Source: Fallopia convolvulus (lineage: Eukaryota > Streptophyta > Magnoliopsida > Caryophyllales > Polygonaceae). Taken from it: DNA of 64,000 nucleotides. Positions 1 through 11,967 of this stretch are shown piece by piece; within the stretch, counting starts at the first letter, position 1, and each line of letters begins with the position of its first letter. The stretch is taken from assembly GCA_964016875.1 (NCBI GenBank), contig OZ024722.1:19784576-19848575 (forward strand). The letters run 5' to 3'. Under the pieces are notes generated by a model. That model searched no databases and was not told where the DNA came from. It saw only the letters and a program-made list of their open reading frames with translations. Both the position numbers and the translations under genes were made by a program.

Positions 1-2145
1 TCTTGTTCCGACCTATAATTTCCACTTGTTGCAAGTTTAGGGTTCGAACTCCTTAGGGCTGCGTTGTGTTGTTGTGTGCGACCATAGTGTCCTTGTTGTG
101 TGTTGTTGTGGTCGTTGCTTTGTCTTGATCTTGTGGTTGTATTGGATGAGTGTGTGTTCAGCCGTGGCTGCAAACCATGCTCAAAAAACGTTCCAATAGA
201 ACACCAAAGAGTCTTCAAAAGTTGGTAGTTGAAAGGGTGCATTTGTTGCTTGATTAATGTCTTCCTTTAGTGCTTGATTTAAGTGTGTCTTGCTGAATTT
301 GGCTGAGTAAAAACATGGGAATTGATTCCATAATCCAGCTTTCTTTTGACCTCTTTATATCATTACATGCTTGTTGTTGGTTACGGTGCTAGGATACGGG
401 AACGACACCAAGACGAGACATCTTGTGTTGTTGTGTTTGAGCTTTTCTTGTTCCATTTTGTTGGTCATCTCCTACTTGCAACTTGTCGGATTTTCATCTC
501 GGGCAAGTCTTGGTGATTAATTCGTGTGACCTCTATACCTTGATCTTTGTCTTGTTTTTACGATGACAGGTGTAGGTGATGACAAGAATAAGGAACAAGT
601 TGAGGAGTCCTCGAACTCGGTGGCTGCCATGTTGCAATCCTTCCAACAATCCATGCAACAATCTTTGGAAGCTATGGAGACACGCATGGATGCCTTGGAG
701 CGCCGAATCCTAGGGCTGGACGAGAGGACACAAGTGCCTCAAGTGGTGAAGATCAAGGAGACACGAGAAGAGGATAAAGGTTCGAGGACGACCCCTTGTA
801 AAGGAGAGGAGACTTCCTTCCAACAAAGAGTGATGAGTGACACAGAGCAACCAAAAAGAGAGACTCCTTTCCATGGATTGGAACAACTCATTACCATCAA
901 GTGTCCAATAGAATTGATGCACACATTGCAAGAAGAGGAGGAAGTTGTGGAATTGTCTCCTAAAATCAAGCATCGTCGTACCATCACTCCTAGCTCCATG
1001 AACTCGTTGGCGACACCATGGATGGATGCATTTCCTATGATTCCTTCATGTTTGCCCTTCTTGCTCCATGAGGAGGACGAGGCTGTTTTAGTCACTCCAA
1101 GCGGTGATTACATTCCCTTTCTTGTGGAGGCCAAGAAGGATGTCTTTGTCATGGAGAATGCCACACCAAGGGAGCTAGAAGCCCTACCTTCTTTGTTGAG
1201 ATCACAAGGCTTGATAGATTCGAGGACGAATCTTTTTGAAGGGGAGGAGGATGATGTGATTCCATCTACCAAGTCATGGCCCCATGAGTTGAGTGAAGAT
1301 TCCATCCCTAAAGACAAGCCCAATGTGCACGATAAAGAGGAGCCAATACTTGGACAAGCAACCAAAGACGATGTTCGAGGCGCTAAGAAGCCGAGTCAAG
1401 GAGCCATGCCCTATCTTGGGCGCATCACACGAGCCCTAGCTAAGTCTATACTAAACAAAATCAAGTAGGAGCTCATGGCTCATAAGTTTCCGAAGGCTAA
1501 TGACGGTGAAGGTTGGAGTTTTATTGTGCTTCAAAGTTCTAAGTGACATTTCTACGGTTAAGGACACTTTATAAGTTTTCGGGATTTCGGGTTAATTTAT
1601 GTAATTTCCTTAAGTGAGGGGGTTGATTTTGTAAGGCTTTGTGTTAGGTTTAAGGTCGGCCTCCTCCTCTTCATTTCGAGAGATTGGACGAAAAACCTTG
1701 TTGCTTACTTTCCTTGCATCTTTCAATTCAAGTACTTGTTCTTGTTTTCGTTCGTTCAATTCTCGTTGTTCAAGTTGTTGGTGAGTAATATCCGACAATC
1801 TCGGGCATCCTAGTTTGTTTGAGAGCTTGGTGAGTCATATCCAAGTTATCAAGCATCCATATCCCCTTGTTCTCCCCATTTCGATCCATCATCCATCTCG
1901 GTGGTTTCTGCACCCTCTCAGTAAAATCGACATATCTTTCAATCCACTCAACATCTAGGTCTGAAATTTTGAGGGGTTAAACTAGACTCCGAGATATAAC
2001 TTCTCGAATTGGAATCACTCAATTCCGAGTTCGGACGAGGATGATCCAGTCATTTGAAGACGGGTCAGTTGCGTGGTGTTTGTTGTCGGAATTCCTTGGA
2101 TTCTCGTGGCGATCTCTTTGCACCATCATCCCCTCCATCGATCCT
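1..2145 (+). mobile_element. Remnant of a non-autonomous chromovirus-like retroelement
   Basis: Positions 1-562 hold no gene. They are T/G-rich with many GTT/TGT repeats (60-140) and read like an LTR end plus leader. One ORF follows (563-1468). Positions 1469-2145 are non-coding and LTR-like, with a TATA-like ACTTTATAAG near 1567 and a pyrimidine-rich stretch. I see no primer-binding site or LTR pair, so both ends are unresolved. The right limit is placed where Athila Gag similarity begins (about 2145). Assignment to a chromovirus-type Ty3/gypsy element rests only on the C-terminal tail of the ORF, which resembles the end of the minus-strand Pol at 27565. Confidence 0.45.
563..1468 (+). CDS. 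Fused Gag-head/Pol-tail-like ORF, function unknown
   Basis: A 301-codon uninterrupted ORF starting at ATG 563. Residues about 20-55 form a probable coiled coil rich in Gln, Met and Leu, like the N-terminus of some Ty3/gypsy Gags. The middle is acidic (EEEEVVEL, EEDEA, EGEEDDV) with no motif I recognise. The end contains LGRITRALAK, which resembles the GPxTRARAK tail of many plant chromovirus polyproteins; the minus-strand Pol at 27565-28050 has GPLTRTRAKK. No zinc knuckle, protease, RT or integrase motif is present between head and tail. Inference: an internal deletion fused the two ends of gag-pol and the frame stayed open. It could instead be an unrelated element-specific protein. I do not assign a function. 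Confidence 0.45.
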   Translation: MTGVGDDKNKEQVEESSNSVAAMLQSFQQSMQQSLEAMETRMDALERRILGLDERTQVPQVVKIKETREEDKGSRTTPCKGEETSFQQRVMSDTEQPKRETPFHGLEQLITIKCPIELMHTLQEEEEVVELSPKIKHRRTITPSSMNSLATPWMDAFPMIPSCLPFLLHEEDEAVLVTPSGDYIPFLVEAKKDVFVMENATPRELEALPSLLRSQGLIDSRTNLFEGEEDDVIPSTKSWPHELSEDSIPKDKPNVHDKEEPILGQATKDDVRGAKKPSQGAMPYLGRITRALAKSILNKIK

Positions 2146-2149
2146 CTCA

Positions 2150-4960
2150 TCACTTTGAGATTGACTGCGACAGCGAACCTAAGATATCCTTCCATCGACG
2201 TTTGAGAGAACAACGAGCAATGGCCGACGCTGAGACTCTTGCTCAACAATTGGAGGAACTCTGCGCTCAGATGCAGCGCTTGCAAGCGGACCGAGACGCT
2301 CAGGCTGTAGCTGCGCAACGATTCTAGGAGCAACTGAACGCTATCCCAAGGACTGCCAAGCAATACATGCACCCAGAACTGAGGGTGCCCGAATCGGCGA
2401 TAGTGCTCCCGGAGATCGACCGCACTTTTGAGATTAAATCTCATTTCATATCCTTAATCAAGCGTTCTCAATTTGAGGGGAAACCCACTGAATGTCCCAT
2501 GGAACATATTAAGAACTTTACTGATTTATGTGACACCATTGATGTTGACAATGTCACACTTGAATATGTTCTCTTGAAGGCTTTTAAGTGGTTTCTTACA
2601 AGAAATGCTTTAAGTTGGTTGGAGAGCTTGCCACCAAGATCTATTACAACGTGGAGAGAGTTGCATGATTTATTCATGACCAAATTCTTTCCACCGGCAA
2701 AAACGATATAATGGAGCTTAGGAAGCGCATCACCTCCTACCATCAACTTTTCAATGAGACGCTTGTAGAGACATGGGAACGATTCCAAGAACTTCTACGC
2801 CAATGCCCTACTCATGGGCAACCTCCCTATGTTCTCCAAGAGATCTTCTTTCAAGGCATCAATGCGGCTACCAAAGATCGCATTAAGCTTCACACTGATT
2901 GTTGGTTCATTGAGATGACTCCAAATGAGGCATGGGCGTTATTGAATAAGCTAACCAACTATGATGCCATGTACGGAACCCAACAAGCTAAGCCGACGGA
3001 GAGGAAGCTGTATGAACCATCACCCGATATGGTTGATCAGGATGTGAAGTTCCAATTCATGCAAGATAAGATCAACCGATTGAAAAAGCAAGTAAGCTAC
3101 TATAAATCTTCTCAATCTTGTCAAGAATGCGGGTCTTCCACCCATACTACTTCCAATTGCACTAACATGCAGCAAGTATGAGCCGCCGAGGCTTATGAGG
3201 AGGTGAACTACATGAGAGGTTCCTATAGGAACCAAAACAATTATGCAGGGAGGAACAATGCTCAACCATCTTGGGGCAATTCCAATTATGACCAATACAA
3301 CCAACCCCCTCAACAAGAGCAACGTCCCCCTCCCTACCGTCCTCCGGGCTATCAAGAGCCACCATCATGGGTTCAAGGGCTGCAAGAAGGAATCAACGGA
3401 GTCCGAGCTGAGGTCCAGACCGGGATCAATGGAGTACGAGCTGAGTTGAAAGGTGTTCATGCAAGGTTGGGAGAATTTGATTCATGGAGAAAGAACGTAG
3501 ATTCCCAACTTGGCCAACTAGCTACTTAAATCCCGAGACCTCATGGACAACTCCCGGGCCGCCCCGACGAGAATCCTAGAGGCCGAGCAAGCGATAGTGA
3601 AGTCCGAGCCATGCACCTAAGGAGTGGCAAGGCGTTGCCCGAGCCAACCAAGCATAAGGAGAAGGAACAAGCCTCAGGACCGACCCATTCAAGGCCGTGC
3701 ACGACCCCCTCAGGGTCAGGACAGACCCATTCAGGGTCGAGCACGACCCCCTCATGGGTCGTTCCTGAGGAGGCTGTTAACGAGGAAGAAGAGGCGATCG
3801 ACCCAGCTGGGGTCGAGCTCGACCACCCTTCACCAGGTAAGTCTTCTAACCCTTCTATTTCTATTCAATCCCGTTCTAAGGTACTTCCTTTCCCTTCTAA
3901 GAAACCCAAGGACTTGACAGAAGGAAAGTTTAAGCGCTTTGTTAAGTTTCTTCAAGGCTTGAATCTTTCCATTCCTTTCGCCGAGGCCTTGAATGAAATG
4001 CGTGCTTATACTAAATTCTTGAAGGAGATTTTATCTAGAAAGCGATCAATGTTAGAGCTAACAGATGAGGTGAGGTTGTTGGAGCTCCCCGAGAAGCTAG
4101 GCAACCCCGGTAAGTTTGCAATTTCAATAGGTATTGGAACTCACCGTTTTAAAGCTCTTTGTGATCTAGGTGCTAGTGCCAGTTTATTACCACTCTCTAT
4201 CTGGACCAAGGTTAACATGGGACCGCTGGAACCCATCAATATGAGGCTATACATGGCAGACGGATCCTGTGTAAAGGCAACCGGAGTCGTTGAGGATGTG
4301 CCAGTTAAAGTTGGAATTTTTTTTGTCCCAAACGACTTCATTGTGCTAGACATGCCAAAAGACCCTGTGGTACCAATCATTCTTGGACGACCATTCTTAG
4401 CCACCGTAGGGGCACGTATAGATGTTAGAAAGGGACTACTAACATTTGACATTGGGGAAGAGAAGGTCGAGTTTCGCTTCAATACTGCTGCGAATGAGGT
4501 TGCTAAAAGCATCAACGAGGAGCCTACCGATCCCCCATGGTGGGTCGGTACCAACCATTGTCTGAAGAATCTCAACACTGTGGGTGAATTCCAACTCGTT
4601 AATGGGCTAGACAGGCATGATACCAAGGCATTCCTTGATCCAGTGGGGTCGATAACGATCCACATACCCTCAGTAACGATCCCTCTTCAGAATAACAAAG
4701 GTAAGTCTCCTTTCTCTGATCTAATTGATTTTGGTCATGATCCTTTCTTTCATACTTCTTTTACAACTCCTACTACTGTTAGTCATACGAAGGAAACAAA
4801 ACCTCCTTGGTTTTCGGATTTTACTAACCCTGTTGTAGGATTACCAAGTATACTTGTGGATGATAGAGGACAGAATGTCCTAGAGAGAAGCTTTGAAGCT
4901 TTTCCATCTAAGTATGGGGTTTCCCATGATCCCGACAACGCTGGATGGAAACCACCCTAG
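2150..4960 (+). pseudogene. gag-pro: Ath1 Gag-protease polyprotein, disabled
   Basis: Capsid-type Gag is recognisable from about 2160. It contains MHPELRVPES (2367) and FEGKPTECPMEHIKNF (about 2472-2519), both shared with Ath4 at 42316 onward. A knuckle CQECGSSTHTTSNC (CX2CX4HX4C) lies near 3119-3160. The protease core, LCDLGASASLLPL near 4158-4196, uses D-L-G in place of D-S/T-G, as is usual in Athila. The C-terminal tail contains PPWFSDFTN and SKYGV and takes the place of RT. Lesions: TAG near 2325, a 2-base insertion near 2707, TGA at 3179-3181 and TAA at 3527-3529; the last 449 codons (3611-4960) are open. The spacer between LRSGK and the protease (about 3660-3840) is filled with palindromic words. 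Confidence 0.8.
3660..3840. repeat. Ath1 palindromic-word cluster in Gag spacer
   Basis: Short inverted words of the form GGTCGnnCACGACC are packed here. CGTGCACG is at 3696-3703, GGGTCGAGCACGACCCC at 3734-3750, and the perfect 14-bp palindrome GGTCGAGCTCGACC at 3811-3824. The same word recurs in the 3' region (5142-5175) and in all Ath1-family LTRs (7308-7323, 9890-9905, 15672-15687). Confidence 0.8.
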
Positions 4961-4977
4961 GTAAGCTCAGGTAAGTT

Positions 4978-5024
4978 CGTCGGGCTAACGACGTTAAAAA
5001 ATAGCGCTTACGGGAGGCAACCCG
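4978..5024 (+). other. Conserved double-hairpin block after gag-pro stop
   Basis: It begins 18 nt after the stop codon. Hairpin 1 is CGTCG-GGCTAA-CGACG (4978-4993). Hairpin 2 is CGGG-AGGCAA-CCCG (5011-5024), preceded by AGCGCTTA. The same block follows the Ath4 gag-pro stop (44885-44930) and the Ath3 pol stop (52356-52402), with compensatory base changes in Ath3. Function unknown to me. Confidence 0.7.
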
Positions 5025-6866
5025 GTCTTTAGATTAGTTTTTTTATTTTTTTGTTTTTTTAGTTTATATTTCTCTAACCTTCCTTAGACTAGGATAGAAT
5101 ATATTTGTTTGGAATGGAATTTTTGTGGGATTCTTGCAGGGGGGTCGAGATCGACCCTATTTGGGTCGTGTACGACCATATCTAGAGATTCCGAAAATAT
5201 CCCTTCTCCTTTGAGCTTCACCATGATGAGTTCCACCTCCCTTCAAAGCTTCCAAGAGTTCTTTGTGAGTTTTCTTCTTCTTTTCTCTTTACTTTTTCAT
5301 ATCATTTTCATCCATGGGGACATTGCATGATTTAAGTATGTGGTAGGGGAAGAAGAGATCTCACTAGTTGTATATAATTGAGTCTTTGTGTTAGCTCTGT
5401 TTGTTTGTTTGTTAGTTTGTTTATTTTAAGAAAAAATTGAAAAAATCCAAAAAAATTTGCAAAATGTCGAAAAATCCAAAAATATTTGCTTCTTTGTTTC
5501 TTTGTTTTAGGATAGAAGAATGCTCCATCTTAGATGTCCTATGATGAGATCTAATTTTCATTCTTATCATATAATTCCTTTGGCATATTTGGATAGTATA
5601 GCCTAAGTCTTGAGAAATTGCTTTTGATTGTGAAAATTGACTTGTGATGAAATTGAGCATATATGTCTTGAGTAGAAGTATTTGCAATCCAACAAAATTT
5701 TTACCTAGTGAGGAATTTTGGCCTTATAGGGAGAACATAAAAAATCCCTCTTCTTTTTATGTGTGATTTTCTCTCTTTATGCATCTATCTATTGTTATTG
5801 ATATGGTTATCTATTTCTTGAAGCCGCTATGAGTTTGTTCATGCATGTTGATTATGATTAAGAACTTATTTTCCATTAGCCCTATTAATCCATATCCACC
5901 CTTACATTATCCTCTTTTTGAAGCCAATTTGAGCCTTAAGCCTTTTATTTTTAGCTCCACAAAATTATTTCTTAGCCAAGATAAGCTTGACCCTATCCGG
6001 GGATTAGGACTTAGTGTTGGTTATTGTGATGGTTTTGTTGAGTGTGATTTGTTGGTTCAAGTGTGGGGTAATTTTGGGTTGGGTATTTGAGGATCTTGCA
6101 GTTTATTATGAAAAAGGAGTTTGGTTCCCTGAATGCACTTACAAAAGAGTTGAAAAAAAAATAATAATGCAAGTTCGACGTCGACCTCTCATAGGAAAAA
6201 AAATGAAAATCAAAAGGGAGGAAAAGAAAGTGAAGAAAGAGTTGAGCAATGAATAAAGTGTGCATGAGCCAAATTTCCTTAGTATTTGTAAGCAAGATTA
6301 AGTTGGGATAAATGGGTGAGTGAAAGAAAAAGTGCATAAAGGAAAGAGTGAGTTTGGTGTATGTTCTTCTTGAGAGTTTTGGTAATATGTGAGTTTTTAG
6401 GAGTCTTTGATTCCCGGATTTTATTAGCACCACATGGCCAATATTTTCCACGCCTTAATGTCATTACCAAGCCCCATTACAACCCGGCCGAATGGAGTCT
6501 TCTATGAAGATTTCATTGAGCCTAAGTTCTTATGATGATTGATGTGTTTTGACTTCTCTAGGTAGAGAGATTGGTGATATAAGTCTCAATGATAACGTAG
6601 ATGTTGCATAAAGATTGAGATGAGAGTTGATTTAATACCCTAAACACATGAGAGTTGAGAGAAACACATTAAAATCCCTTGTGAGGTTGGATTGTGATTG
6701 CTTTCGCTTGAGGCTCAAGCATATGTGATGACGTTAAAATTACTTGTCTACTTTTTCACTTGTGTTTAAAATGTTTTGACAAAGGCTATGCTTGAAGATT
6801 GTGTTATTGGTCTTGATTTTGCATGATTATTGCTTGAGGACAAGCAAGTCTAAGTATGGGGTATTT
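5025..6866 (+). other. Ath1 3' non-coding region with polypurine tract
   Basis: There is no credible gene here. It holds a palindromic-word pair (5142-5175), CATGGGGACATTGCATG near 5314, a degenerate AAGTATG-GG core (5335-5345), A/T-rich tracts, and blocks shared with Ath4 (GACCCTATCCGGGGATTAGG near 5991; TTTGATTCCCGGATT near 6408). The polypurine tract is AAGTATGGGG at 6852-6861, immediately before the LTR. Short ORFs in this stretch are not conserved and carry no domain. Confidence 0.7.
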
Positions 6867-8265
6867 TGATGTCCGCTTTTTAGTCATGTTTTTAGGGTGT
6901 GTTTTAGTGTGTTTGAGTCTTTTTCTTTAGTTTTGTGTTTTTTTTGAGTCGTTTGTGTGGGTTTTCGTATTTTCATGAGATATGGAGTCTACATAAGCTT
7001 TGGTGGTGTTTTGTAGGTTTTTAGAAGAGTTTGGAGCACTTTCGAAGAAAGGAGCAAAACCGGTGGAAGATAGCACTCAAGCATGAAGAGAAGATAAAGA
7101 TTAAGTGATGAAGTAAAGTTATTGAAGATCAAGTTTGAGCTTGGAAAGAGATAGATAAATTCGTTACAAGAACATAGGAAAAAGAATCAAGTCAAACGTA
7201 GTTGTAACGAATCTTCTACGCAAGTTTTACTCAAGGTTGTTCGAAGTGGTGAACAGGGTCGTGCTCGACCCAATCAGAATTCATGCCCTCAGGACCGACC
7301 CTAAGGAGGGTCGTGCACGACCCATTTGGTTCGTGCGTGGCACTGACTTCTTCCTTATTCCGAGATCTTTTATGAGATATTCTATCTTTTTATTTTAGGA
7401 AGTTGTTTTATCTTATTTCCTAGTTTAATTAGGGATCTTTTTCCTCTATAAAAGGGGGCTAAACTCTTTAGTTGGCTCTCTCGCTCTAGCTTTTATTTTA
7501 CGTTTTTTTGGGGGATTGAAGGAAGACTTGGAGGACAAGTTGGAGAAATTTGTAAGACCTCTTTAGTTTTAATTTGAATTTTTCGGTTTGTCTATTTTTG
7601 GTCATTTCTTTGTTTTTTTTACCATGAGGGAGTAGTTCTCTTAGATTCTAGGGTTGGGTGAAAACCCAACACGATTATGCATGTCTAAAACTTGAATTCA
7701 TGACTTGAATGCTTGATGATTATATCTATCTATCTTGTGCTAAATTCCTTTGCGAAAGTTGAGGCATGTCTTGTGATTAACCTAAAAGCGAAAGTGTAAA
7801 GTTGATTACTTGATTAGTTCGAATAGGATTATTTGCGAAAGTTGATACTCCTAGGTTGAAGGATAGATAGAAAGTTGTTTGATTTGCGAAAGTTGACTTA
7901 TCTATCATCATAATTGCATGATAGTTGTGAATTCTTGTTGAAGGCATGCGTGATTGTTGTTGTGGTAGCCCTAGCCTTAGGATTGCCTTTTTATATTTTG
8001 ATTAAAACTCATTAAATTGACTCGATCTCGACCCACCTAAGGTCGTGCTCGAACTGCTGCTCTTATTTGTGTTCGTTTGTGTGTTTTGTCCCCAGGATCG
8101 ACCCTAATCAGTTCAGTCCTGACCTTGTTTTGCTCGGGTTTATTTTGCTTTTCGTAGTTTATCAACTAATCTCTCAGCACTATTCTCATTCCCGTGGACG
8201 AACCTGACTCCCTGTACTCAGCGGGGTCTTGATATTAATTTATTTGTTCAAGAAACCCTTCAACA
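6867..8265 (+). repeat. Ath1 LTR (complete)
   Basis: 1,399 bp, starting TGATGTCCGC after the polypurine tract and ending CTTCAACA. TATA box TATAAAAG is at 7447-7454. A perfect 16-bp palindrome GGGTCGTGCACGACCC (7308-7323) and related words (7255-7340) lie about 130 bp upstream of TATA; a second group (8020-8130) is near the LTR end. Its limits are confirmed by the solo LTR at 14726-16176, which has the same termini in reverse and a perfect target duplication. Confidence 0.85.
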
Positions 8266-9775
8266 AATTGAGGGGAAGAAGAAATCTCACTTGATGTATA
8301 TAATTGAGTCTTTTTGTTTTTGGTTTGTTTGTTAGTTTGTTTTGTTAAGAAAAAGCCTTTTGAAAAAATAAAAAAAATTGAAAAATTTCGAAAAATTCAA
8401 AAATATTTGCTTCTTTGTTTCTTTGTTTTAGGATAGAAGAATGCTCCATCTTAGATGTCCTATGATGAGATCTAATTTTCATGCTTATCATATAATTCCT
8501 TTGGCATATTTGGATAGTATAGCCTAAGTCTTGAGAAATTGCTTTTGATTGTGAAAATTGACTTATGATGAAATTGATTATTTGTGTCTTAAGTAGAAGT
8601 ATTTGCAATCCAACAAAATTTTACCTGGTGAGGAATTTTGGCCTCATAGGGAGAACATAAAAAATCCCTCTTCTTTTTATGTGTGATTTGCTCTCTTTAT
8701 GCATCTATCTCTTGTTATTGATATGGTTATCTATTTCTTGAAGCCGTTATGAGTTTGTTCATGCATGTTGATTATGATTAAGAACTTTTTTTCATTAGCC
8801 CTATTAATCCATATCCACCCTTACATTATCCTCTTTTTGAAGCCAATTTGAGCCTTAAGCCTTTTATTTTTAGCTCCACAAAATTATTTCCTGGACAAGT
8901 AAGCTTGACCCTATCCGGGGATTAGGACTTAGTGTTGGTTACTGTGATGGTTTTGTTGCGTGAGATTTTTTGGTTCAAGTGTGGGGTAATTTTGGGTTGG
9001 GTATTTGAGGATCTTGCAGTTTATTATGAAAAAGGAGTTTGGTTCCCTGAATGCACTTACAAAAGAGTTGAAAAAAAAATAATAATGCAAGTTCGACGTT
9101 GACCTCTCATAGAAAAAAAAATGAAAATCAAAAGGGAGGAAAAGAAAGTGAAGAAAGAGTTGAGCAATGAATAAAGTGTGCATGAGCCAAAGTTTCCTTA
9201 GTTGTAAGCAAGATTAAGTTGGGATAAATGGGTGAGTGAAAGAAAAGTGTATAAAGTGAAAGAGAGAGTTTGGTTATCTTTTGAGTTTTTGGTATTGTTA
9301 GAGTTGTTAGGAGTCTTTGATTCCCGGATTTTATTAGCACCACATAGCCAAAATATTTCCACGCCTTAAAGTTATTACCATGTCCCATTACAACCCGGCC
9401 GAATGGAGTCTTCTATGAAGATTTCATTGAGCCTAAGTTCTTATGATGATTGATGTGTTTTGACTTCTCTAGGTAGAGAGATTGGTGATATAAGTCTCAA
9501 TGATAAAGTAGATGTTGCATAAAGATTCAGATGAGAGTTGATTTAATAGCCTAAACACATGAGAGTGAGAGAAACACATTAAAATCCCTTGTGAGGTTGG
9601 ATTGTGATTGCTTACGCTTGAGACTCATACATATGTGATGATGTTAAAATTGCTTGTCTACTTCTTCACTTGTGTTTAAAATGTTTTGACAAGGGCTATG
9701 CTTGAAGATTGTGTTATTGGTCTTGATTTTGTATGATTATTGCTTGAGGACAAGCAAGTCTATGTATGGGGTATT
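8266..9775 (+). repeat. Second copy of Ath1 3' non-coding region
   Basis: A near-copy of 5335-6866, starting right after the LTR with no primer-binding site. It contains the same GACCCTATCCGGGG, TTTGATTCCCGG and TGCTTGAGGACAAGCAAG blocks, and a polypurine core mutated to ATGTATGGGG (9762-9771). No gene. Confidence 0.75.
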
Positions 9776-10746
9776 TAACGGAGTTGTAATGAATCCTCTA
9801 CGCAAGTTTTACTCAAGGCTGTTCGTAGTGCCTATCAGGGTCGTGCTAGACCCAAACAAAAAGTGAACCCTCATGACCGACCCTAAGGAGGGTCGTGCAC
9901 GACCCTAAGTGGGTCGTGCGTGGCGCCGACTTCGCTTTATTCCGTGATCTTTTAGATATATTCTATCTTTGTATTTTAGGAAGGTTGTTTTATCTTGTTT
10001 CCTAGTTTAATTAGGACTCTTTTCCTCTATAAAAGGAGGTTAAACCCTTTGGTCTGGGGTTGGGGGGTTTTAGTTCGATTTTGGTTCCGTTCTTTTTGGA
10101 TTGTAGGAAGATTTGGAGAACAAGTTGGAGAAATTTGTAAGACTTCTTATTTTAATTAGAATTTCGGATTGTCTATTTGATCATGTCTTCGTTTTTCTTT
10201 GCTATGAGTGAGTAGTTTTCTTAGATTCTAGGGTTGGGTGAAAACCCAACACAATCATGCAGGTCTAAAACATGAATTCATGACTTGAATACTTGAAGAT
10301 CATATCTATCTATCTTGTGCTTATTACCTTTGCGAAAGTTGAGGCACATCTTGCAATTAAACTAAAAGAGAAAGTGTAAAGTTGATTGCTTGATTAGTTC
10401 TAATAGGATTATTTGCGAAAGTTGATATTCCTAGGTTATAGGATAGATAGAAAGTTGTTTAATTTGCGACAATTGATTGAATAACTTGCATTGTTTGCGA
10501 AAGTTGACTTTTCTATGATCGTAATTGCATAATAATTGTGAGTTCTTGTTGAAAGCATGCGTGATTGATGTTGTGGTAGCCCTAGCCCTAGGATTTGCTT
10601 TTTATATATTGATTAAAATTTGTGACTTTGATTCGATCTCGATCACCTAAGGTCGTGCTCGAACTGCTGCTCTTATTTGTGTTCGTTTGTGTGTTTTGTC
10701 CCCAGGATCGACCCTAATCAGTTCAGTCCTGACCTTGTTTTGCTCG
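9776..10746 (+). repeat. Truncated Ath1-family LTR
   Basis: It joins directly to the mutated polypurine tract but begins at the AACGGAGTTGTAA stretch, so the first ~330 bp of the LTR are missing. TATA box TATAAAAG is at 10028-10035 and the palindrome GGGTCGTGCACGACCC at 9890-9905. The last ~100 bp match 8040-8134 very closely, then similarity stops in TTTTGCTCG and minus-strand Tat1 coding sequence begins. The true LTR end is absent. Confidence 0.75.
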
Positions 10747-11900
10747 TCTAGCTTGGGTTTGGAAAGTACATGTGGGTTAGATAAATAATTTTTTAACTCT
10801 TTGAAAGCTTCCTCATGTGGTTCCGTCCATTCGAACGACTTGTTCTTCTTCAAGATATCATAGAACAATTTTTTTCTGTTCGAGGATCGAGATATGAATC
10901 GATTGAGTGATGCTACTCGTCCGGTCAACTTTTGGACGTCTTTGACGCATTTTAGGGATTGTAACTCCATTAACGCCTTGATCTGGTCTGGACTTGCCTC
11001 GATTCCTCTCTGCGTTACTATGTATCCGAGGAACTTCCCTGATGTAACTTTAAAAGAGCATTTGGTTGGGTTTAGCTTCATTCTGTAATTTCGCAGAATT
11101 CGGAACTCGTCTTCCAAGTGGGTGATGTGGTCCTCCGCCTTCGATGACTTGACTAACATGTCATCAATATAGACCTCCATTGTATCCCCCAGTTTTTCCT
11201 GAAATATCTTATTAACCAATTTCTGATAAGTAGCACCTGCGTTTTTAATCCGAAAGGCATAACTTTGTAACAATAAGGTCCTTGATTGGTTACGAATGCA
11301 GTTTTTTCTTGGTCGTCAGGATGCATCATTATATGATGATATCCACTAAACGCGTCCATGAAAGTTAAAAGCTCATGTCTTGTCGTCGCATCCACCATCG
11401 CGTCAATATGAGGCAACGGGAATGAATCTTTAGGACATGCTTTATTTAAATCAGTAAAATCCACACAAACGCGTCATTTACCGTTTTTTTTACAACAACT
11501 ACATTTGCAAGCCAGTCATTGTATTTTACCTCTCTATTTTTTCCGGACTCAAGTAAAGATTTTACCTCGTCATTGATTACCTGATTTAGTTCGGGTGCAA
11601 ATTTATGCCTTTTTTGCTTAACCGGTGGCATCTTCTTATTGACATTAAGGGAGTGTGTGATCACGTTAGGATCGATGCTTACCATATCTTCATTCGACCA
11701 CGCAAAACAATCACTGTAGGACCGTAAGAATTCCACCAATCGCTTTCATAAAGTTGGCTCCAGATCTGCTCCTATTCTGATCTTTCTTGAGGGGTCAAGT
11801 GGATCAAGGGCTACTTCCTCAAGTTCCGGCGTTTCTGGCTCTACGTAATAAGTGGTGGTTCTACAGTCCTTTAATTGCTAATCTGACGACTTCTTCCTTG
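10747..11900 (-). pseudogene. pol: Tat1 reverse transcriptase and start of RNase H, frameshifted
   Basis: Read on the minus strand from about 11850 leftward: an acidic linker with DPLDPSRKIRIG, then SDCFAW, the RT entry MDFTDLNKACPKDSFPLPHI (11464 down), FMDAFSGYHHI, VMPFG, and the catalytic YIDD within VYIDDMLVKS (about 11160-11180). The thumb LGYIVTQRGIEA and SLNRFISRS follow, then FEWTEPHEEAF where RNase H begins. Known role: copies element RNA into DNA in the virus-like particle. Lesions: a stop before KRLVEFL (about 11740), frame changes near 11460-11500 and again between 11273 and 11153, and truncation at 10747. Plus-strand ORFs overlapping this stretch are shadows. Confidence 0.85.
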
Positions 11901-11967
11901 CTTCAATCTGTAGATTTTTTGAAGTCGTCGCTCTCATCGTCACGGAGTAACATTCCCTCGCCAATTT

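Larger units (their letters stand above)
2145..10746 (+). mobile_element. Ath1: Athila-lineage gag-pro element with duplicated 3' end
   Basis: The order is gag-pro (2150-4960), non-coding 3' region (4961-6866), LTR (6867-8265), a second copy of the 3' region (8266-9775), and an LTR lacking its first ~330 bp and its end (9776-10746). There is no 5' LTR or primer site: the left limit is a break near 2145. RT, RNase H, integrase and ORF1 are absent. The repeated 3'-end/LTR unit is what a tandem pair of elements sharing an LTR leaves after deletion. The right break falls inside the RNase H region of minus-strand Tat1, without a proper LTR terminus, so this is a rearrangement junction rather than an insertion site. 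Confidence 0.75.

Noticed and set aside
5421..5687. 88-codon minus-strand ORF, also at 8345-8608
   Set aside because: Lies in the duplicated Ath1 3' UTR, A/T-rich, no domain, frame not preserved at the ends.
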